From Saccoglossus kowalevskii (taxonomy: Eukaryota > Hemichordata > Enteropneusta > Harrimaniidae): a stretch of 24,977 nt of DNA. Shown one piece after another: positions 1 through 11,083 of this stretch. The notes below the pieces were generated by a model. That model had not been told where the DNA came from and ran no database searches. It worked only from the letters and a program-made list of their open reading frames with translations. Every line of letters begins with the position of its first letter. Position 1 is the stretch's first letter. A program made the translations under genes and the position numbers. Location: positions 1 to 24,977 of the forward strand of contig NW_003136932.1 in assembly GCF_000003605.2 (NCBI RefSeq), given 5' to 3'.

Positions 1-913
1 GAACCTCAATAATATTGTTAGAGGTTGATGTGAACTTCAATATTATTCGTTAGTGATTGATGTGAACCTCAATAATAATGTTAGTGATTCATGTGAACCT
101 CAATAATATTGTTGGGGATTGATGTGAACCTCAATAATATTGTTAGTGATTGATGTGAACCTCAATAATATTGCTAGTGATTGATGTGAACCTCAATAAT
201 ATTGTTAGTGATTGATGTGAACCTCAATAATATTGTTAGTGATTGATGTGAATCTCAATAATATTGTTAGTTGTTGATGTGAATCTTAATAATATTGTTG
301 GGGATTGATGTGAACCTCAATAATATTGTTAGTGATTGATGTGAACCTCAATAAAATTGTTAGTGATTGATGTGAACCTCAATAATATTGTTAGTGGTTG
401 ATGTGATCCTCAATAATATTGTTAGTTGTTGATGTGAACCTCAATAATATTGTTGGGGATTGATGTGAACCTCAATAAAATTGTTAGTGATTGATGTGAA
501 CTTCAATAATATTGTTAGTGATTGATGTGAACCTCAATAATTTTGTTAGTGATTGATGTGAACCTCAATAATATTGTTAGTGATTGATGTGAATCTCAAT
601 AATATTGTTAGTTGTTGATGTGAACCTCAATAATATTGTTGGGGATTGATGTGAACCTCAATAAAATTGTTAGTGATTGATGTGAACTTCAATAATATTG
701 TTAGTGATTGATGTGAACCTCATAATTTTGTTAGTGATTGATGTGAACCTCATAATATGTTAGTGATTGATGTGAACCTCAATAATATTGTTAGTGATTG
801 ATGTGAACCTCAATAATATTGTTAGTGATTGATGTGAACCTTAATAATATTGTTAGTGATTGATGTGAATCTCAATAATATTGTTTGTTGTTTATATAAT
901 ATTGTTGATGATT
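1..913 (+). repeat. HOR segment, left-truncated, with AATAATAATG header
   Basis: About 29 monomers ending in the first marker. It opens with a header: a monomer tail GTTAGAGGTT, a GAACTTC monomer, a core changed to AATAATAATG (71), then a monomer starting CATGTG with TTGGGGATT. The same header recurs at 14361, 19334, 21544 and 23147. A TTGCTAG variant sits near 171. Two or three 1-bp deletions occur at about 721-755 (CCTCATAATTTTG and CCTCATAATATG), and an extra base with a rare CpG at 43-52. No gene. Confidence 0.85.
893..913 (+). repeat. Truncated 21-bp marker monomer (type copy)
   Basis: This unit reads TATATAATATTG followed by TTGATGATT and lacks the first 10 bp or so of a full monomer. 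The preceding monomer carries C9T and ends GTTTGTTGTT; the next starts CATGTG (p1 G to C) and carries TTGGGGATT. Twenty copies start at 893, 1595, 2360, 3125, 3952, 5429, 6591, 7263, 8338, 9164, 10269, 11063, 11921, 12654, 15836, 18495, 20066, 20861, 22276 and 24424. Distances between them are multiples of 31 plus 21, give or take small indels, so the marker is a fixed part of the higher-order unit. It shifts the 31-bp phase by 21 bp each time. I use its end as the boundary of the higher-order segments below. Confidence 0.95.
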
Positions 914-1615
914 CATGTGAACCTCAATAATATTGTTGGGGATTGATGTGAACCTCAATAATATTGTTAGTGATTGATGTGAACCTCAATAATATTGCTA
1001 GTGATTGATGTGAACCTCAATAATATTGTTAGTGATTGATGTGAACCTCAATAATATTGTTAGTGATTGATGTGAATCTCAATAATATTGTTAGTTGTTG
1101 ATGTGAACCTCAATAATATTGTTGGGGATTGATGTGAATCTCAATAATATTGTTGGGATTGATGTGAACTTCAATAATATTGTTAGTGATTGATGTGAAC
1201 CTCAATAATATTGTTAGTGATTGATGTGAATCTCAATAATATTGTTAGTTGTTGATGTGAATCTCAATAATGTTGTTGGGGATTGATGTGAACCTCAATA
1301 ATATTGTTAGTGATTGATGTGAACCTCGATAACATTGTTAGTGATTGATGTGAACCTCAATAATATTGTTAGTGGTTGATGTGAACCTCAATAATATTGT
1401 TAGTTGTTGATGTGAACCTCAATAATATTGTTGGGGATTGATGTGAACCTCAATAAAATTGTTAGTGATTGATGTGAACCTCAATAATATTGTTAGTGAT
1501 TGATGTGAACCTCAATAATATTGTTAGTGATTGATGTGAACCTCAATAATATTGTTAGTGATTGATGTGAATCTCAATAATATTGTTTGTTGTTTATATA
1601 ATATTGTTGATGATT
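914..1615 (+). repeat. HOR segment, 702 bp
   Basis: Twenty-two monomers plus the 21-bp marker, with one base missing. The missing base is the one-G-shorter tail GTTGGGATT at about 1152, making a 30-bp monomer that is always followed by GAACTTC where the next unit is intact. A core AATGTTG with TTGGGGATT follows near 1270. One AACCTCGATAACATT monomer near 1325 introduces a CpG. No gene. Confidence 0.85.
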
Positions 1616-2380
1616 CATGTGAACATCAATAATATTGTTGGTGATTGATGTGAACCTCAATAATATTGTTAGTGATTGATGTGAACCTCAATAATATTGT
1701 TAGTGATTGATGTGAACCTCAATAATATTGTTAGTGATTGATGTGAACCTCAATAATATTGTTAGTTGTTGATGTGAATCTTAATAATATTGTTGGGGAT
1801 TGATGTGAACCTCAATAATATTGTTAGTGATTGATGTGAACCTCAATAAAATTGTTAGTGATTGATGTGAACCTCAATAATATTGTTAGTGGTTGATGTG
1901 AACCTCAATAAAATTGTTAGTGATTGATGTGAACCTCAATAATATTGTTAGTGGTTGATGTGAACCTCAATAATATTGTTAGTTGTTGATGTGCACCTCA
2001 ATAATATTGTTGGAGATTGATGTGAACCTCAATAAAATTGTTAGTGATTGATGTGAACCTCAATAATATTGTTAGTGATTGATGTGAACCTCAATTAAAT
2101 TGTTAGTGATTGATGTGAACTTCAATAATATTGTTAGTGATTGATGTGAACCTCAATAATATTGTTAGTGATTGGTGTGAACCTCAATAATATTGTTAAT
2201 GATTGATGTGAACCTCAATAAAATTGTTAGTGATTGATGTGAACCTCAATAATATGTTTAGTGATTGATGTGAACCTCAATAACATTGTTAGTGATTGAT
2301 GTGAACCTCAATAATATTGTTAGTGATTGATGTGAATTTCAATAGTATTGTTTGTTGTTTATATAATATTGTTGATGATT
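1616..2380 (+). repeat. HOR segment, 765 bp
   Basis: Exactly 24 x 31 + 21 bp. It carries rare variants that serve as tracers: GTGCACC (1991), TTGGAGATT (near 2010) and CAATTAAATTG (near 2093), followed by GAACTTC, a GGTGTG monomer and TTAATGATT. The same ordered combination reappears at 14724-14940. The monomer before the marker is unusual (GAATTTCAATAGTATTG). No gene. Confidence 0.88.
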
Positions 2381-3145
2381 CATGTGAACCTCAATAATAT
2401 TGTTGGGGATTGATGTGAACCTCAATAATATTGTTAGTGATTGATGTGAACCTCAATAATATTGTTAGTGATTGATGTGAACCTCAATAATATTGTTAGT
2501 GATTGATGTGAACCTCAATAATATTGTTAGTGATTGATGTGAACCTCAATAATATTGTTAGTGATTGATGTGAATCTCAATAATATTGTTAGTTGTTGAT
2601 GTGAATCTCAATAATGTTGTTGGGGATTGATGTGAACCTCAATAATATTGTTAGTGATTGATGTGAACCTCGATAAAATTGTTAGTGATTGATGTGAACC
2701 TCAATAATATTGTTAGTGGTTGATGTGAACCTCAATAATATTGTTAGTTGTTGATGTGAACCTCAATAATATTGTTGGGGATTGATGTGAACCTCAATAA
2801 AATTGTTAGTGATTGATGTGAACCTCAATAATATTGTTAGTGATTGATGTGAACCTCAATAATATTGTTAGTGATTGATGTGAACTTCAATAATATTGTT
2901 AGTGATTGATGTGAACCTCAATAATATTGTTAGTGATTGGTGTGAACCTCAATAATATTGTTAGTGATTGATGTGAACCTCAATAAAATTGTTAGTGATT
3001 GATGTGAACCTCAATAATATTGTTAGTGATTGATGTGAACCTCAATAATATTGTTAGTGATTGATGTGAACCTCAATAATATTGTTAGTGATTGATGTGA
3101 ATCTCAATAATATTGTTTGTTGTTTATATAATATTGTTGATGATT
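2381..3145 (+). repeat. HOR segment, 765 bp
   Basis: Same length as the preceding segment (24 x 31 + 21). Ordered variants: TTGGGGATT, a canonical run, GAATCTC with GTTAGTTGTT, AATGTTG with TTGGGGATT, AACCTCGATAAAATT, GTGGTT, GTTAGTTGTT, TTGGGGATT, AATAAAATTG, a canonical run, GAACTTC, GGTGTG, AATAAAATTG, a canonical run, then the marker. This is a good reference for HOR order. No gene. Confidence 0.88.
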
Positions 3146-3972
3146 CATGTGAACATCAATAATATTGTTGGGGATTGATGTGAACCTCAATAATATTGTT
3201 AGTGATTGATGTGAACCTCAATAATATTGTTAGTGGTTGATGTGAACCTCAATAATATTGTTAGTGGTTGATGTGAACCTCAATAATATTGTTAGAGGTT
3301 GATGTGAACCTCAATAATATTGTTAGTGATTGATGTGAACCTCAATAATATTGTTAGTGGTTGATGTGAACCTCAATAATATTGTTAGTGGTTGATGTGA
3401 ACCTCAATAATATTGTTAGTGGTTGATGTGAACCTCAATAATATTGTTAGTGATTGATGTGAACCTCAATAATATTGTTAGTGATTGATGTGAACCTCAA
3501 TAATATTGTTAGTGATTGATGTGAACCTCAATAATATTGTTAGTGGTTGATGTGAACCTCAATAATATTGTTAGTGATTGATGTGAACCTCAATAATATT
3601 GTTGGGGATTGATGTGAACCTCAATAAAATTGTTAGTGATTGATGTGAACCTCAATAATATTGTTAGTGATTGATGTGAACCTCAATAATATTGTTAGTG
3701 ATTGATGTGAACTTCAATAATATTGTTAGTGATTGATGTGAACCTCAATAATATTGTTAGTGATTGGTGTGAACCTCAATAATATTGTTAGTGATTGATG
3801 TGAACCTCAATAAAATTGTTAGTGATTGATGTGAACCTCAATAATATTGTTAGTGATTGATGTGAACCTCAATAATATTGTTAGTGATAGATGTGAACCT
3901 CAATAATATTGTTAGTGATTCATGTGAATCTCAATAATATTGTTTGTTGTTTATATAATATTGTTGATGATT
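3146..3972 (+). repeat. HOR segment, 827 bp, GTGGTT-rich
   Basis: 26 x 31 + 21 bp. Its first half is dominated by A29G monomers (tail GTGGTT) between about 3231 and 3560, with one GTTAGAGGTT tail at about 3291. The second half follows the 2381-3145 order: TTGGGGATT, AATAAAATTG, canonical, GAACTTC, GGTGTG, AATAAAATTG. A private change GTGATAGATG lies near 3885. No gene. Confidence 0.85.
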
Positions 3973-5449
3973 CATGTGAACATCAATAATATTGTTGGGG
4001 ATTGATGTGAACCTCAATAATATTGTTAGTGATTGATGTGAACCTCAATAATATTGTTAGTGGTTGATGTGAACCTCAATAATATTGTTTGTGGTTGATG
4101 TGAACATCAATAATATTGTTAGTGATTGATGTGAACCTCAATAATATTGTTAGTGGTTGATGTGAACCTCAATAATATTGTTAGTGATTGATGTGAACCT
4201 CAATAATATTGTCAGTGATTGATATGAACCTCAATAATATTGTTAGTGATTGATGTGAACCTCAATAATATTGTTAGTGATTGATGTGAACCTCAATAAT
4301 ATTGCTAGTGATTGATGTGAACCTCAATAATTTGTTAGTGATTGATGTGAATCTAAATAATATTGTTAGTTGTTGATGTGAACCTCAATAATATTGTTGG
4401 GGATTGATGTGAACTTCAATAATATTGTTAGTGATTGATGTGAACCTCAATAATATTGTTAGTGATTGATGTGAACCTCAATAATATTGTTAGTGATTGA
4501 TGTGAACCTCAATAATATTGTTAGTGATTGATGTGAATCTCAATAATAGTGTTAGTTGTTGATGTGAATCTCAATAATATTGTTGGGGATTGATGTGAAC
4601 CTCAATAATATTGTTAGTGATTGATGTGAACCTCAATAAAATTGTTAGTGATTGATGTGAACCTCAATAATATTGTTAGTGGTTGATGTGAACCTCAATA
4701 ATATTGTTAGTTGTTGATGTGAACCTCAATAATATTGTTGGGGATTGATGTGAACCTCAATAAAATTGTTAGTGATTGATGTGAACCTCAATAATATTGT
4801 TAGTGATTGATGTGAACCTCAATAAAATTGTTAGTGATTGATGTGAACCTCAATAATATTGTTAGTGATTGATGTGAACCTCAATAATATTGTTAGTTGT
4901 TGATGTGAATCTTAATAATATTGTTGGGGATTGATGTGAACCTCAATAATATTGTTAGTGATTGATGTGAACCTCAATAAAATTGTTAGTGATTGATGTG
5001 AACCTCAATAATATTGTTAGTGGTTGATGTGATCCTCAATAATATTGTTAGTTGTTGATGTGAACCTCAATAATATTGTTGGGGATTGATGTGAACCTCA
5101 ATAAAATTGTTAGTGATTGATGTGAACCTCAATAATATTGTTAGTGATTGATGTGAACCTCAATAAAATTGTTAGTGATTGATGTGAACCTCAATAATAT
5201 TGTTAGTGATTGATGTGAACCTCAATAATATTGTTAGTGATTGGTGTGAACCTCAATAATATTGTTAATGATTGATGTGAACCTCAATAAAATTGTTAGT
5301 GATTGATGTGAACCTCAATAATATTGTTAGTGATTGATGTGAACCTCAATAATATTGTTAGTGATTGATGTGAACCTCAATAATATTGTTAGTGATTGAT
5401 GTGAATCTCAATAATATTGTTTGTTGTTCATATAATATTGTTGATGATT
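3973..5449 (+). repeat. Double-length HOR segment, 1477 bp
   Basis: About 47 monomers plus the marker, roughly two ordinary HOR lengths without an internal truncated monomer. It contains GTCAGTGATTGATATG (4211), TTGCTAG (near 4302), a 1-bp deleted core AATTTG (near 4328), GAATCTAAAT (4349) and AATAATAGTG (4542). Those last three variants recur together near 23490-23705. The closing marker is altered: it begins CATATAAT rather than TATATAAT (5429-5449). No gene. Confidence 0.85.
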
Positions 5450-5656
5450 CATGTGAACCTCAATAATATTGTTGGGGATTGATGTGAACCTCAATAATAT
5501 TGTTAGTGATTGATGTGAACCTCAATAATATTGTTAGTGATTGATGTGAATCTCAATAATATTGTTAGTTGTTGATGCGAACCTCAATAATATTGTTGGG
5601 GATTGATGTGAATCTCAATAATATTGTTGGGATTGATGTGAACTTCAATAATATTG

Positions 5657-5860
5657 TTAGTGATTGATGTGAACCTCAATAATATTGTTAGTGATTGATG
5701 TGAATCTCATAATATTGTTAGTTGTTGATGTGAATCTCAATAATGTGTTGGGGAATGATGTGAACGTCAATAATATTGTTAGTGATTGATGTGAACTCAA
5801 TAATATTGTAGTGGTTGATGTGAACTCAATAATATTGTTAGTGGTTGATGTGAACCTCAA
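5657..5860 (-). other. Fortuitous 67-codon reading frame, not a gene
   Basis: A minus-strand frame from ATG to a stop, with a degenerate roughly 10-residue period rich in Thr, Asn, Ser and Ile (for example RFTSTTNNI near both ends). The period is simply the satellite monomer translated. Intact 31-bp units rotate through all frames and hit a stop within 93 bp. Here the 1-bp deletions turn several monomers into 30-bp units that keep one frame open. There is no signal peptide, domain or codon-usage shift, and the same DNA elsewhere in the window has no comparable frame. I would not annotate a protein. Confidence 0.9.
5700..5830 (+). other. Cluster of 1-bp deletions
   Basis: Within about 130 bp, five or so single-base losses fall in different monomers: CTCATAAT, AATGTGTTG, GAACTCAAT twice and ATTGTAGTGG. 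None of these forms is common elsewhere. This could be residual consensus error from long reads or a locally decayed patch. It is the cause of the only sizeable reading frame in the window. Confidence 0.75.
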
Positions 5861-6611
5861 TAATATTGTTAGAGGTTGATGTGAACCTCAATAATATTGT
5901 TAGTGATTGATGTGAACCTCAATAATATTGTTAGTGGTTGATGTGAACCTCAATAATATTGTTAGTGGTTGATGTGAACCTCAATAATATTGTTAGTGAT
6001 TGATGTGAACCTCAATAATATTGTTAGTGATTGATGTGAACCTCAATAATATTGTTAGTGATTGATGTGAACCTCAATAATATTGTTAGTGGTTGATGTG
6101 AACCTCAATAATATTGTTAGTGATTGATGTGAACCTCGATAAAATTGTTAGTGATTGATGTGAACCTCAATAATATTGTTAGTGGTTGATGTGAACCTCA
6201 ATAATATTGTTAGTTGTTGATGTGAACCTCAATAATATTGTTGGGGATTGATGTGAACCTCAATAAAATTGTTAGTGATTGATGTGAACCTCAATAATAT
6301 TGTTAGTGATTGATGTGAACCTCAATAATATTGTTAGTGATTGATGTGAACTTCAATAATATTGTTAGTGATTGATGTGAACCTCAATAATATTGTTAGT
6401 GATTGGTGTGAACCTCAATAATATTCTTAGTGATTGATGTGAACCTCAATAAAATTGTTAGTGATTGATGTGAACCTCAATAATATTGTTAGTGATTGAT
6501 GTGAACCTCAATAATATTGTTAGTGATTGATGTGAACCTCAATAATATTGTTAGTGATTGATGTGAATCTCAATAATATTGTTTGTTGTTTATATAATAT
6601 TGTTGATGATT

Positions 6612-7283
6612 CATGTGAACATCAATAATATTGTTGGGGATTGATGTGAACCTCAATAATATTGTTAGTGATTGATGTGAACCTCAATAATATTGTTAGT
6701 GGTTGATGTGAACCTCATTAATATTGTTAGTGGTTGATGTGAACCTCAATAATATTGTTAGAGGTTGATGTGAACCTCAATAATATTGTTAGTGATTGAT
6801 GTGAACCTCAATAATATTGTTAGTGGTTGATGTGAACCTCAATAATATTGTTAGTGGTTGATGTGAACCTCAATAATATTGTTAGTGGTTGATGTGAACT
6901 TCAATAATATTGTTAGTGATTGATGTGAACCTCAATAATATTGTTAGTGATTGATGTGAATCTCAATAATATTGTTAGTGATTGATGTGAACCTCAATAA
7001 TAATGTTAGTGATTGATGTGAACCTCAATAAAATTGTTAGTGATTGATGTGAACCTCAATAACATTGATAGTGATTGATGTGAACCTCAATAATATTGTT
7101 AGTGGTTGATGTGAACCTCAATAATATTGTTAGTGATTGATGTGAACCTCAATAATATTGTTAGTGATTGATGTGAACCTCAATAATATTGTTAGTGATT
7201 GATGTGAACCTCAATAATATTGTTAGTGATTGATGTGAATCTCAATAATATTGTTTGTTGTTTATATAATATTGTTGATGATT
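6612..7283 (+). repeat. HOR segment, 672 bp
   Basis: Exactly 21 x 31 + 21 bp, the shortest marker-to-marker unit. It has a run of GTGGTT monomers, one GTTAGAGGTT (near 6758), one CTCATTAAT core (6716) and an AATAACATTGATAG monomer near 7061. An AATAATAATG core occurs near 6998 without the usual CATGTG neighbour. The monomer after the closing marker keeps GATGTG instead of CATGTG. No gene. Confidence 0.85.
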
Positions 7284-8358
7284 GATGTGAACCTCAATAA
7301 TATTGTTGGGGATTGATGTGAACCTCAATAATATTGTTAGTGATTGATGTGATCCTCAATAATATTGTTAGTGGTTGATGTGAACCTCAATAATATTGTT
7401 AGTGATTGATGTGAACCTCAATAATATTGTTAGTGATTGATGTGAACCTCAATAATATTGTTAGTGGTTGATGTGAACCTCAATAATATTGTTAGTGATT
7501 GATGTGATCCTCAATAATATTGTTAGTGGTTGATGTGAACCTCAATAATATTGCTAGTGATTGATGTGAACCTCAATAATATTGTTAGTGATTGATGTGA
7601 ACCTCAATAATATTGTTAGTGGTTGATGTGAACCTCAATAATATTGATAGTGCTTGATGTGAACATCAATAATATTATCAGTGATTGATGTGAACCTCAA
7701 TAATATTGTTAGTGGTTGATGTGAACCTCAATAATATTGTTAGTGGTTGATGTGAACCTCAATAATATTGTTAGTGGTTGATGTGAACCTCAATAATATT
7801 GTTAGTTGTTGATGTGAATCTTAATAATATTGTTGGGGATTGATGTGAACCTCAATAATATTGTTAGTGATTGATGTGAACCTCAATAAAATTGTTAGTT
7901 ATTGATGTGAACCTCAATAATATTGTTAGTGGTTGATGTGATCCTCAATAATATTGTTAGTTGTTGATGTGAACCTCAATAATATTGTTGGGGATTGATG
8001 TGAACCTCAATAAAATTGTTAGTGATTGATGTGAACCTCAATAATATTGTTAGTGATTGATGTGAACCTCAATAAAATTGTTAGTGATTGATGTGAACCT
8101 CAATAATATTGTTAGTGATTGATGTGAACCTCAATAATATTGTTAGTGATTGGTGTGAACCTCAATAATATTGTTAATGATTGATGTGAACCTCAATAAA
8201 ATTGTTAGTGATTGATGTGAACCTCAATAATATTGTTAGTGATTGATGTAAACCTCAATAATATTGTTAGTGATTGATGTGAACCTCAATAATATTGTTA
8301 GTGATTGATGTGAATCTCAATAATATTGTTTGTTGTTTATATAATATTGTTGATGATT
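7284..8358 (+). repeat. HOR segment, 1075 bp
   Basis: Exactly 34 x 31 + 21 bp. The first half mixes GATCCTC and GTGGTT monomers with a diverged pair at about 7645-7680 (ATTGATAGTGCTTGATG and ATTATCAGTG). The second half, from 7811, matches 19539-20086 at a constant offset of 11728 bp, including the shared rare tail GTTAGTTATTG (7894 and 19622). A private GATGTAAACC lies near 8245. No gene. Confidence 0.87.
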
Positions 8359-9184
8359 CATGTGAACCTCAATAATATTGTTGGGGATTGATGTGAACCT
8401 CAATAATATTGTTAGTGATTGATGTGAACCTCAATAATAATGTTAGTGATTGATGTGAATCTCAATAATATTGTTAGTTGTTGATGTGAACCTCAATAAT
8501 ATTGTTGGGGATTGATGTGAATCTCAATAATATTGTTGGGATTGATGTGAACTTCAATAATATTGTTAGTGATTGATGTGAACCTCAATAATATTGTTAG
8601 TGATTGATGTGAACCTCAATAATATTGCTAGTGATTGATGTGAACCTCAATAATATTGTTAGTGATTAATGTGAACCTCAATAATATTGTTAGTGATTGA
8701 TGTGAATCTCAATAATATTGTTAGTTGTTGATGTGAATCTTAATAATATTGTTGGGGATTGATGTGAACCTCAATAATATTGTTAGTGATTGATGTGAAC
8801 CTCAATAAAATTGTTAGTGATTGATGTGAACCTCAATAATATTGTTAGTGGTTGATGTGATCCTCAATAATATTGTTAGTTGTTGATGTGAACCTCAATA
8901 ATATTGTTGGGGATTGATGTGAAACTCAATAAAATTGTTAGTGATTGATGTGAACCTCAATAATATTGTTAGTGATTGATGTGAACCTCAATAAAATTGT
9001 TAGTGATTGATGTGAACTTCAATAATATTGTTAGTGATTGATGTGAACCTCAATAATACTGTTAGTGATTGATGTGAACCTCAATAATATTGTTAATGAT
9101 TGATGTGAACCTCAATAATATTGTTAGTGATTGATGTGAATCTCAATAATATTGTTTGTTGTTTATATAATATTGTTGATGATT
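8359..9184 (+). repeat. HOR segment, 826 bp
   Basis: 26 x 31 + 21 minus 1; the missing base is the 30-bp monomer (GTTGGGATT, near 8535) followed by GAACTTC. Other tracers are AATAATAATG (near 8432), TTGCTAG (near 8627), GATTAATG (near 8668), GAAACTC (near 8921) and AATAATACTG (near 9052). The AATAATACTG and TTAATGATT pair just before the marker is also found at 12542-12590 and 24312-24360. No gene. Confidence 0.87.
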
Positions 9185-9576
9185 CATGTGAACCTCAATA
9201 ATATTGTTGGGGATTGATGTGAACCTCAATAATATTGTTAGTGATTGATGTGAACCTCAATAATATTGTTAGTGATTGATGTGAATCTCAATAATATTGT
9301 TAGTTGTTGATGTGAACCTCAATAATATTGTTGGGGATTGATGTGAATCTCAATAATATTGTTGGGATTGATGTGAACTTCAATAATATTGTCAGTGATT
9401 GATGTGAACCTCAATAATATTGTTAGTGATTGATGTGAACCTCAATAATATTGTTAGTGGTTGATGTGAATATCAATAATATTGTTAGTGGTTGATGTGA
9501 ACCTCAATAATATTGTTAGTGGTTGATGTGAACCTCAATAATATTGTTAGTGATTGATGTGAACCTCAATAATATT

Positions 9577-10010
9577 GTCAGTGATTGATATGAACCTCAA
9601 TAATATTGTTAGTGGTTGATGTGAACCTCAATAATATTGTTAGTGGTTGATGTGAACCTCAATAATATTGTTAGTGGTTGATGTGAACCTCAATAATATT
9701 GTTAGTGATGAATGTTAACCTCAATAATATTGTTAGTGATTGATGTGATCCTCAATAATATTGTTAGTGATTGATGTGAACCTCAATAATATTGTCAGTG
9801 ATTGATATGAACCTCAATAATATTGTTAGTGGTTGATGTGAACCTCAATAATATTGTTAGTGGTGGATGTGAACCTCAATAATATTGTTATTGATTGATG
9901 TGAACCTCAATAATATTGTTAGTGATGAATGTTAACCTCAATAATATTGTTAGTGATTGATGTGATCCTCAATAATATTGTTAGTGGTTGATGTGAACCT
10001 CAATATTATT
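9577..10010 (+). repeat. 217-bp (7-monomer) tandem duplication
   Basis: Two adjacent 217-bp blocks start at 9577 and 9794, each opening with GTCAGTGATTGATATG. Each contains, in the same slots, a GATGAATGTTAACC monomer (starting 9707 and 9924) followed by a GATCCTC monomer. They differ by a few bases, for example GTGGTGGATG and GTTATTGATTG only in the second. Single related blocks open at 17272 and 18879 and share GTGGTGGATG, GTTATTG, GATGAATGTTAACC and GATCCTC in order. The spacing of exactly 7 x 31 is what unequal crossover or slippage in register would leave. Confidence 0.9.
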
Positions 10011-10082
10011 GTTAGTGATTGATGTGAATCTCAATAATATTGTTAGTGATTGATGTGAACCTCAATAATATTGTTAGTGATT

Positions 10083-10113
10083 GATGTGATTCTCAATAAT
10101 ATTGTTGATGATT
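10083..10113 (+). repeat. Full-length monomer with marker-type TTGATGATT tail
   Basis: A 31-bp unit starting GATGTGATTCTC and ending TTGATGATT. That tail is otherwise found on the truncated 21-bp marker, and like the marker this unit is followed by a TTGGGGATT monomer. It may be an undeleted relative of the marker or a marker repaired by gene conversion; the sequence alone does not decide. Confidence 0.8.
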
Positions 10114-10289
10114 GATGTGAACCTCAATAATATTGTTGGGGATTGATGTGAACCTCAATAATATTGTTAGTGATTGATGTGAACCTCAATAATATTGTTA
10201 GTGATTGATGTGAACCTCAATAATATTGTTAGTGATTGATGTGAATCTCAATAATATTGTTTGTTGTTTATATAATATTGTTAGTGATT

Positions 10290-11083
10290 GATGTGAACCT
10301 CAATAATATTGTTAGTGATTGATGTGAATCTCAATAATATTGTTGGGGATTGATGTGAATCTCAATAATATTGTTAGTGATTGATGTGAACCTCAATAAT
10401 ATTGTTAGTGATTGATGTGAACCTCAATAATATTGTTAGTGATTGATGTGAACCTCAATAATATTGTTAGTGATTGATGTGAACCTCAATAATATTGTTA
10501 GTGATTGATGTGAATCTCAATAATATTGTTAGTTGTTGATGTGAATCTCAATAATGTTGTTGGGGATTGATGTGAACCTCAATAATATTGTTAGTGATTG
10601 ATGTGAACCTCAATAAAATTGTTAGTGATTGATGTGAACCTCAATAATATTGTTAGTGGTTGATGTGAACCTCAATAATATTGTTAGTTGTTGATGTGAA
10701 CCTCAATAATATTGTTGGGGATTGATGTGAACCTCAATAATATTGTTAGTGATTGATGTAAACCTCAATAATATTGTTAGTGATTGATGTGAACCTCAAT
10801 AATATTGTTAGTGATTGATGTGAACCTCAATAATATTGTTGGGGATTGATGTGAACCTCAATGATATTGTTGGGGATTGATGTGAACCTCAATAATATTG
10901 TTAGTGATTGATGTGAACCTCAATAATATTGTTAGTGATTGATGTGAACCTCAATAATATTGTTAGTGATTGATGTGAACCTCAATATTATTGTTAGTGA
11001 TTGATGTGAACCTCATAATATTGTTAGTGATTTATGTGATCTCAATAATATTGTTTGTTGTTTATATAATATTGTTGATGATT
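10290..11083 (+). repeat. HOR segment, 794 bp
   Basis: 25 x 31 + 21 minus 2. It includes AATGTTG with TTGGGGATT (near 10555) and an unusual set of TTGGGGATT monomers near 10715, 10840 and 10870, one with core AATGATATTG. Just before the marker, two private 1-bp deletions occur (CTCATAATATT near 11013 and GTGATCTC near 11037) along with GATTTATG. No gene. Confidence 0.86.

Larger units (their letters stand above)
5450..6611 (+). repeat. HOR segment, 1162 bp, with an indel cluster
   Basis: About 37 monomers plus the marker, six bases short of an exact multiple. One missing base is the inherited 30-bp monomer near 5628. The others fall between about 5708 and 5826 (CTCATAAT, AATGTGTTG, GAACTCAAT twice, ATTGTAGTGG). 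After the cluster the array runs as GTGGTT monomers, then the standard AATAAAATTG, GAACTTC and GGTGTG series. A private ATTCTTAG lies near 6423. No gene; the minus-strand reading frame here is an artefact. Confidence 0.85.
9185..10289 (+). repeat. HOR segment, 1105 bp, containing a 7-monomer cassette pair
   Basis: 35 x 31 + 21 minus 1; the missing base is the 30-bp monomer at about 9361. The middle of the segment (9577-10010) is the 217-bp tandem duplication annotated separately. A full-length monomer with the marker-type tail TTGATGATT lies at 10083-10113. The closing marker (10269-10289) is chimeric: it starts TATATAATATTG but ends with the canonical TTAGTGATT, and its next monomer does not carry TTGGGGATT. 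No gene. Confidence 0.86.

Noticed and set aside
893-913. Annotating each TATATAAT as a promoter
   Set aside because: It is the only promoter-like word, in an AT-rich satellite, with no gene downstream. Kept only as a weak finding.
5657-5860. A 67-residue minus-strand reading frame as a possible Thr/Asn-rich repeat protein
   Set aside because: It is the satellite in translation, kept open by clustered 1-bp deletions. Intact units elsewhere close every frame within 93 bp, and no domain or signal is visible.
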